This document shows, one piece after another, positions 59,140 through 64,000 of a stretch of DNA of 64,000 bases (its first letter is position 1; each line of letters starts with the position of its first letter). The DNA is from JAKANT01 sp035502095 (GTDB taxonomy: Bacteria > Pseudomonadota > Gammaproteobacteria > Burkholderiales > Burkholderiaceae_F). The DNA lies in NCBI GenBank assembly GCA_035502095.1, contig DATJUX010000026.1, forward strand, positions 1 through 64,000, given 5' to 3'. The position numbers and the translations under genes were made by a program. Below the pieces are notes generated by a model. The model was not told where the DNA came from. It did no database searches and was given only the letters and a program-made list of their open reading frames with translations.

Positions 59140-59475
59140 TGGTTTATCTCCCCTGGTGCAGTCCCGAGCGGAATCATCGGGCCGATCCGCCCGCCGCGCA
59201 TCCGACCTTTCCGGAGTTTCGAAGCGGATTTTTCGCAGGGGGCGCTCAGGCGAGTCGCGCCTTCCCTTCCCCGCCAGCGGAGGAGGAGTTCTGCACCGCG
59301 CATTTGGTCGCGCCGCGGCGCGCACGGGCGGTCCGCGCGACGCGCTCGGTCTCGACGTCTTCCTGCTGCAGCGGGACGGAGGACTCGCCCGCTCGCCGTA
59401 TCGGTTCGCAGAGCCGCTCGCTACTTGGCGCGCGCGTCCGCTCCCGCGGCCCTCGGCGCCAGAGGAGAGGGTGAC
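59140..59475. other. Gene-free stretch
   Basis: About 336 bases between the SILDRSF gene and the AMP-ligase stop. It has a few GC-rich patches (for example the region 59440-59475 near the ligase 3' end) but no supported gene, hairpin with T tract, or repeat. Confidence 0.4.
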
Positions 59476-61008
59476 TCAGGCCAGGCGGAGTTTCTGCGCC
59501 AGCCCGATGCGCTGCAGCTTGCCGGTCGCACCCTTCGGGATCTCGGCAAGGATGAGGATCTTGCGCGGAACCTTGAAATCGGCGAGCCGCGTGCTCACGA
59601 ACTGCTGCAGTTCCTTCTCGGCGGCGGCGGCACCCTCGCGCAGCACGACCGCGGCGGCGACCTCTTCGCCGAGCTTCTCGTGCGGCATCCCGAACGTCAC
59701 GCACTGCGCGACCGCCGGGTGATCCATCAACACTTCGTCGACCTCGCGCGGCGAGATCTTTTCGCCGCCGCGGTTGATGATCTCCTTGAGCCGTCCGGTG
59801 ATGCTGACGTAGCCCTCGCCATCCATAACGCCCTGGTCGCCGGTGCGGAACCACCCGTTGACGAACGCTTCGCCGTTCGCCTTCGGGTTGTTCTCGTAGC
59901 CGCGCATCACGTTGTCGCCGCGGATGGCGATCTCGCCGGTCACGCCGGGCGCGACCGGCCGGCCGTCGGCATCGATGATCGCGACCTCCGGACCTGCCGC
60001 GCGTCCGACCGTGCCGGGCTTGCGCACCGCCGGCGGGAGCGGGTTGCTCGCCATCTGGTGCGCGGCTTCGGTCATGCCGTACGCCTCGATGACCGGCGCG
60101 CCGAACGTCTGCTCGAGTTCGCGGATTACCTGCGGCGGCAGCGACGACGACGACGAGCGGATGAAGCGCAGCGGGTTGGCCTTGATCACGTCGGCGTTCT
60201 TGCCGGCGCGCGTCAGGATGGCTTGGTGCATCGTCGGGACGGCCGTGTACCACGTCGGGTGCACGTCGGCCATCCAGCCGAAGAACTTCAGCGCGTTGAA
60301 ACCCGGCGTGCAGCACACCTCGCTGCCTGCCGAGAGCGGTGCAAGGATGCCGGCGATCAGGCCGTGGATATGGAACAGCGGCATGATGTTCAGCCCGCGG
60401 TCCCTGGCGGTGAACCCCGTGCTCACGGCCACGTTGCGCGCCGACGCGCACACGTTGCGCTGTGACAGCGGCACGATCTTCGGCCGCGAGGTCGTGCCGG
60501 ACGTGTGCAGGACCATCGCGACGTCGTCGGCCTGCGCGGGACCGGGATGCGCGGCCGAGGCTTGCGCCAGTTCGGGCGGGAACTCGAGCGTGAAACTTCC
60601 CGCGCCGGCCTGCGGCGTGGCAACCAGCCGCACGATCGGGACCTTCAGCTTGCGCGCCACCTCGACCGCGGGCGAATCCTTGCCCTGTTCGGCGACCAGC
60701 ACGCGCGCATTCAGGTCGGTCAGGTAAAACTCGAATTCGTCGGCGCGGTAACCGGGGTTCAGCGGTGCCGACGTAGTGCCCGAGGCGATCGTGACGAAGG
60801 CGGCGGCCATCTCGGGCCCGTTGTCGAGCACGATCGCCACCCGGTCGTTGCGCCCCACGCCGTGTGCATTCAGCGACGCGCGCGTGTCGGCCGCAAGCTT
60901 GCGCAGGTTCGCGTAGCTCAAGGCGAGGCCGCCCGGCGCGCTCAGCGCGGCCGCACTGTCGGCGCCCGCTGCGATCAGCTCGACGACCGTGGTTGCATTC
61001 TTGCCCAT
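59476..61008 (-). CDS. AMP-binding ligase, oxalate-CoA-ligase-like
   Basis: A 510-residue adenylate-forming ligase. Motifs: LHTSGTTSRPKIVPLSQRN (A3), IEAYGMTEAAHQMASNP (A5), GWFRTGDQGVMD (A7), GRLKEIINRGGEKISP (A8) and GATGKLQRIGL with the catalytic Lys. The A5 segment MTEAAHQMASNPLPP is the pattern of oxalyl-CoA synthetases (AAE3-like). The OxlT-like antiporter nearby supports an oxalate link. It follows the ketopantoate-reductase-like gene by 8 bases. Confidence 0.85.
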   Translation of the reverse strand: MGKNATTVVELIAAGADSAAALSAPGGLALSYANLRKLAADTRASLNAHGVGRNDRVAIVLDNGPEMAAAFVTIASGTTSAPLNPGYRADEFEFYLTDLNARVLVAEQGKDSPAVEVARKLKVPIVRLVATPQAGAGSFTLEFPPELAQASAAHPGPAQADDVAMVLHTSGTTSRPKIVPLSQRNVCASARNVAVSTGFTARDRGLNIMPLFHIHGLIAGILAPLSAGSEVCCTPGFNALKFFGWMADVHPTWYTAVPTMHQAILTRAGKNADVIKANPLRFIRSSSSSLPPQVIRELEQTFGAPVIEAYGMTEAAHQMASNPLPPAVRKPGTVGRAAGPEVAIIDADGRPVAPGVTGEIAIRGDNVMRGYENNPKANGEAFVNGWFRTGDQGVMDGEGYVSITGRLKEIINRGGEKISPREVDEVLMDHPAVAQCVTFGMPHEKLGEEVAAAVVLREGAAAAEKELQQFVSTRLADFKVPRKILILAEIPKGATGKLQRIGLAQKLRLA

Positions 61009-61016
61009 GTCTGGCC

Positions 61017-62021
61017 TCAATTCATGATGCGCAGCTTGCCGTGCTGCTTGTTCAACGTTTGCGCGAGCAGGCTGACGCAGGCGTAGATGGCGCGGATGTT
61101 CGGCGTCGGGACCTTCACCAGTTCGCCGAGTTCCAGCACTGCGCCCACCAGTGCCTCGAGTTCGAGCGGCCGCCCGAGCTCCACGTCCTGCAGCGTCGAT
61201 GGCTTGTGCGGACCTACCGCCTCGGCCCCGGCGATGCGCTTCTCGATGCTGATCTTGAACTGCACGCCGAGCGCGTTCGCCACCGCCTCGGCCTCGGCCA
61301 TCATCGCCGCGATGAGCGCGCGCGTCGGCGCGAAACGGCACACGTCTTCCAGCGTCGCGTGCGTGAGTGCGCAGACCGGGTTCAGGCTGGTGTTGCCCCA
61401 CAGCTTGAGCCAGATCTCGGCGCGGATGTCGCGTGCGATCGGCGCGCGGAAGCCGGCCTTGATCAGCGCCCCGGCGATCGCCTGCAGCCGCGGCGTGGTG
61501 GTGCCATCGAGTTCGCCGAGGCCGAATCGATTGCCTTCGACCACTTCGACGAAACCCGGCGATGCCAGGTTGGCCGCCGGATACACGACGCTGCCGATCA
61601 CGCGCGCGGGGTCGAGATATTGCGCGATCCTTCCGTCCGGATCGCTGGCGCGCAGCCTCGTGCCCTCGAGCGCACCGCCGTGCTTGTAGAAGTACCACCA
61701 GGGGATGCCGTTCTGCATCGTCACGATCGCGGTGCCGTCGTGGCACAGATGCGCGAGATCGGCAGCGATCGGCCCGACCTGGTGCGCCTTCAGCGTCAGC
61801 AGCACGAAGTCGTGCGCGCCGGCATCGGCCATCTTCTCGAAGGCGCGTACGTCTCTGGCATGGATCTCGGTCCCGTCTTCCAGACGCAGGCGCATGCCGT
61901 TGGCCTGGATCGCCGCGAGGTTGGGACCGCGCGCGATGAAGGTGACGCTCGCGCCGCTCGCCGCGAGGCGCGCCCCGAGATATCCGCCGATGGCGCCGGC
62001 GCCGACGATGGCAATCTTCAC
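61017..62021 (-). CDS. 2-dehydropantoate 2-reductase family protein
   Basis: A 334-residue NADPH-dependent reductase of the PanE/ApbA fold: MKIAIVGAGAIGGYLGARLA at the N-terminus, catalytic Lys in LLTLKAHQ and helical C-terminal domain with KLWGNTSLNPVCALT. PanE makes pantoate, but many paralogues next to catabolic genes act on other 2-keto acids. Its place between the OxlT-like transporter and the oxalate-CoA-ligase-like gene suggests a catabolic, not biosynthetic, role. The 107 bases upstream lead to the transporter gene. Confidence 0.85.
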   Translation of the reverse strand: MKIAIVGAGAIGGYLGARLAASGASVTFIARGPNLAAIQANGMRLRLEDGTEIHARDVRAFEKMADAGAHDFVLLTLKAHQVGPIAADLAHLCHDGTAIVTMQNGIPWWYFYKHGGALEGTRLRASDPDGRIAQYLDPARVIGSVVYPAANLASPGFVEVVEGNRFGLGELDGTTTPRLQAIAGALIKAGFRAPIARDIRAEIWLKLWGNTSLNPVCALTHATLEDVCRFAPTRALIAAMMAEAEAVANALGVQFKISIEKRIAGAEAVGPHKPSTLQDVELGRPLELEALVGAVLELGELVKVPTPNIRAIYACVSLLAQTLNKQHGKLRIMN

Positions 62022-62127
62022 ACGAGGATTACGCTGGGCAGGGTCGGAAGGTCACGCGTCGCCACGCGCCGCGGCGCCGCACCGCGCCCGGGCCGGGCGC
62101 AGCAAACAAGATACCCGCAAATCGCGC

Positions 62128-63417
62128 TCAGGTGGCCGCGCGGCGCATCCTGGCGCGCATCGGCTTGAGCGCGGCGAGCGCGAGGATCGCGGCGACGAAA
62201 TTCAGCGCGCTCGCGACCCAGAATACCGCATGCCACCCGCCGCTCGCGGCGAGGATGCTGCTGAAAGGAACCAGCAAGGAAGCGGTGCCCTTGGCCGTGT
62301 AGAGCAGCCCGGCATTCGCAGCCGCGTAGCGCGACCCGTACGTATCGCCGCATGTGGCCGGGAACAGGCTGTAGATCTCGCCCCAGGCGAAGAACACGAT
62401 GCCGGTGAGGATCACGAACAGGAACGGATCGTGGCCATAGCGGCCGAGCATCAGGATGCCGAGGCCCTCGAGCGCGAACGCGATGAACATGGTGAGCTCG
62501 CGGCCGATCCGGTCCGAGACCCAGCCGAAGAACGGACGCGTCACGCCGTTGAGCACACGGTCGATCGACAGCGCGAACGTCAGCGCCGGCAATGTCAGGC
62601 CGAGGATGCTCACCGGCACGTCGGCGATCTTGAAGTCCTTGGCGATCGGCCCGAGCTGCGCCGTGGCCATCAGTCCGCCCGCGGCCATCATCACGAACAT
62701 CGCGTACATCACCCAGAACACGGGCGTGGTCACCATCTGCAGCGTCGTGTAGTCGTGGCGCACGAACGTGGTCACGGTGGCCGGATCCGGGGCCGAAACG
62801 CGTGCGGAGGGTTTGAACGCCGGGTCGGGGGCGCGCATGAACCACGCCAGCACGAACACCACGATGCCCTGTGCCAAGCCGAAATACAGGAACGTCTGCT
62901 CGTAACCGCTCGACTTGATCATCGCCGCGATGGGGATCACGGTCATCGCCGATCCCGCGCCGAAACCCATCGCGGTGAAACCGGCCGCCAGGCCGCGGCG
63001 ATCGGGGAACCACTTGAGCGCGTTACCGACGCAGGTGCCGTAGACGCCGCCGGCACCGATGCCGCCGATCGCCGCAGCGAGATAGAGTAGCCAGAGGGAA
63101 TCCGCGATCGAGTTCAGCGCCCACGAGATGCCGACCAGGATCCCGCCGGCGAGCATCACGGGCTTGGGACCGTAACGATCGACGAGCCATCCTTCGATCG
63201 GCACCAGCCACGTCTCCGCCAGCACGAAGATCGTGAACGCGACCTGGATCGCCGCCCGTCCCCACTGGTATTTGTCGTTGATGGGATTGACGAACAGCGT
63301 CCAGCCGTACTGCAGGTTGGCGATCATCGACATGCAGATGATGCCGATCAGGAGCTGCCACCAGCGGCTCGCGCTGACGGCAATCGACTCGGTGGTACTC
63401 GGGGCGGATGCGGCCAT
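62128..63417 (-). CDS. MFS oxalate/formate antiporter (OxlT-like)
   Basis: A 429-residue, 12-helix major-facilitator protein of the OxlT group: NLQYGWTLFVNPI in helix 1, GGIGAGGVYGTCVGNALKWFPDRRGLAAG, RVLNGVTRPFFGWVSDRIGRE and YTAKGTASLLVPFSSI. The Arg in DRVLNG and the Lys in YTAKG match OxlT's anion-binding Arg and Lys in position. Start at ATG 63415-63417, with GGAGGAG 8 bases upstream. It is followed downstream by the reductase and ligase genes and preceded by the usp gene (59 bases). Confidence 0.88.
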   Translation of the reverse strand: MAASAPSTTESIAVSASRWWQLLIGIICMSMIANLQYGWTLFVNPINDKYQWGRAAIQVAFTIFVLAETWLVPIEGWLVDRYGPKPVMLAGGILVGISWALNSIADSLWLLYLAAAIGGIGAGGVYGTCVGNALKWFPDRRGLAAGFTAMGFGAGSAMTVIPIAAMIKSSGYEQTFLYFGLAQGIVVFVLAWFMRAPDPAFKPSARVSAPDPATVTTFVRHDYTTLQMVTTPVFWVMYAMFVMMAAGGLMATAQLGPIAKDFKIADVPVSILGLTLPALTFALSIDRVLNGVTRPFFGWVSDRIGRELTMFIAFALEGLGILMLGRYGHDPFLFVILTGIVFFAWGEIYSLFPATCGDTYGSRYAAANAGLLYTAKGTASLLVPFSSILAASGGWHAVFWVASALNFVAAILALAALKPMRARMRRAAT

Positions 63418-63476
63418 GGGCAAATCTCCTCCTTGGGTCGGCCCGTTCTTGGCGCGGGCCGATCGATGGTTGCCGG

Positions 63477-63926
63477 TCAGCGATAGACCAGCACCGGGAT
63501 CTTCGAGTTGGCGAGCACCTTCTGCGTCTCGCTGCCGAGCACCAGTGCCTCGATGCCCGTGCGGCCATGCGAGGCCATCAGGATGAGATCGCAGCCGCGC
63601 GCCGTCGCCTCGGCAATGATCGCCTCATGGGGCGAGGTGGCACTGCGTATGACGCGTTCGAAGGGGACGTCGCTCGCTCGCGCCGCCGCCTCGGCTTCGG
63701 CGAGGAACGCGTCGACCTCCTTGTGCACCTGCGCGTCGAATTCCTCCGGCGAGTCCTGCTTGACGAACATGCCGCCTTCGCCGGCGAAAAACGTGCTTGG
63801 CCGCTCGGGCAGGACGTGCAGGAAGGTGAGCCACGCACCCTCTTTGCGGGCCAGGTCGACTGCACGCAGGGTCGCGGTCCGCGAGAGCTCGGTACCGTCC
63901 GTGGGGACGAGGATGTTGCGAAACAT
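63477..63926 (-). CDS. Universal stress protein (UspA family)
   Basis: A 149-residue Usp domain: MFRNILVPTDGTELS start, LTFLHVLPE, IIAEATARGCDLILMASHGRTGIEALVLGSETQKVLANSKIPVLVYR. The G-xx-G-(6)-G-S nucleotide-binding loop is present, suggesting the ATP-binding class. GGAGGAG precedes the ATG at 63924-63926. It heads the minus-strand set with the antiporter. Confidence 0.93.
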   Translation of the reverse strand: MFRNILVPTDGTELSRTATLRAVDLARKEGAWLTFLHVLPERPSTFFAGEGGMFVKQDSPEEFDAQVHKEVDAFLAEAEAAARASDVPFERVIRSATSPHEAIIAEATARGCDLILMASHGRTGIEALVLGSETQKVLANSKIPVLVYR

Positions 63927-64000
63927 GAATCTCCTCCCGCCGCCCATGCCGGGCGACCGGCACGCCGCCCGGTCGATTCGCACAAGGCACGGCGCGTTTT

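Noticed and set aside
59276..59475. Terminator or hairpin repeat near the ligase 3' end
   Set aside because: GC-rich patches are present, but no stem with good symmetry and no T tract.

Overview
The window is high-GC bacterial DNA around the replication origin of what is most likely a betaproteobacterium (Burkholderiales-like). The basis is gene order: rpmH-rnpA-yidD-yidC-mnmE on one side of oriC, dnaA-dnaN-gyrB without recF on the other, and an mnmG-rsmG-lysE-parA-parB-atpIBEFHA block about 22 kb away. Species cannot be assigned from the sequence alone. No rRNA, tRNA, intact insertion sequence or CRISPR array was seen.

Layout. 1-8.8 kb (minus strand): mnmG, rsmG, a LysE-type exporter gene, parA, parB, then the ATP synthase operon (atpI, B, E, F, H and the first 412 codons of atpA). 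Two parS sites for ParB lie just upstream of mnmG. 8.9-20.6 kb: an AsmA-like protein, a methyltransferase, GTP-dependent PEP carboxykinase, a 2-hydroxyacid dehydrogenase/MFS pair, a cold-shock protein, an epimerase/AbrB-type membrane protein pair, an ADP-ribosylglycohydrolase and a lipoprotein hydrolase. 20.7-25.3 kb: a MacB-like ABC exporter (adaptor, ATPase, two permeases) with a palindromic repeat inserted between the ATPase and permease genes. 25.4-30.7 kb: class II aldolase, mnmE, yidC, yidD, rnpA, rpmH. 30.7-32.9 kb: oriC region and dnaA. 32.9-36.6 kb: dnaN and gyrB.

36.6-40.0 kb is a scarred region: a NERD-domain helicase that has lost its C-terminus, fused tail-to-tail with an SDR gene carrying an internal out-of-frame deletion, followed by a frameshifted membrane-protein gene. 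40.0-43.4 kb carries an M23 peptidase, an acyl-CoA ligase and a DUF2905 protein.

43.5-48.6 kb is the most interesting part. It is a probable minus-strand operon encoding two secreted proteins built of 36-42-residue repeats (six and seven copies), a small secreted protein, a CsgG-like lipoprotein fused to peptidoglycan-binding and DUF4384-like domains, and a protein with an HEEVH zinc-protease-like motif. Together they look like a curli-like secretion and fibre system whose subunits are not classical curlins. This is inference from layout and sequence pattern.

48.8-58.8 kb: a NYN-domain nuclease-like protein, an ABC-2 exporter, a DUF504 protein, a remnant of an acyl-CoA ligase, a CBS protein, a DUF72 protein, a BamE-like and an OmpA-like lipoprotein, a homocysteine methyltransferase, a TPR/2OG-oxygenase-like protein and NhaA. 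59.0-64 kb: a 61-residue 'SILDRSF' protein, then a minus-strand set of universal stress protein, OxlT-like MFS antiporter, ketopantoate-reductase-like protein and oxalate-CoA-ligase-like protein, suggestive of oxalate or related dicarboxylate use.
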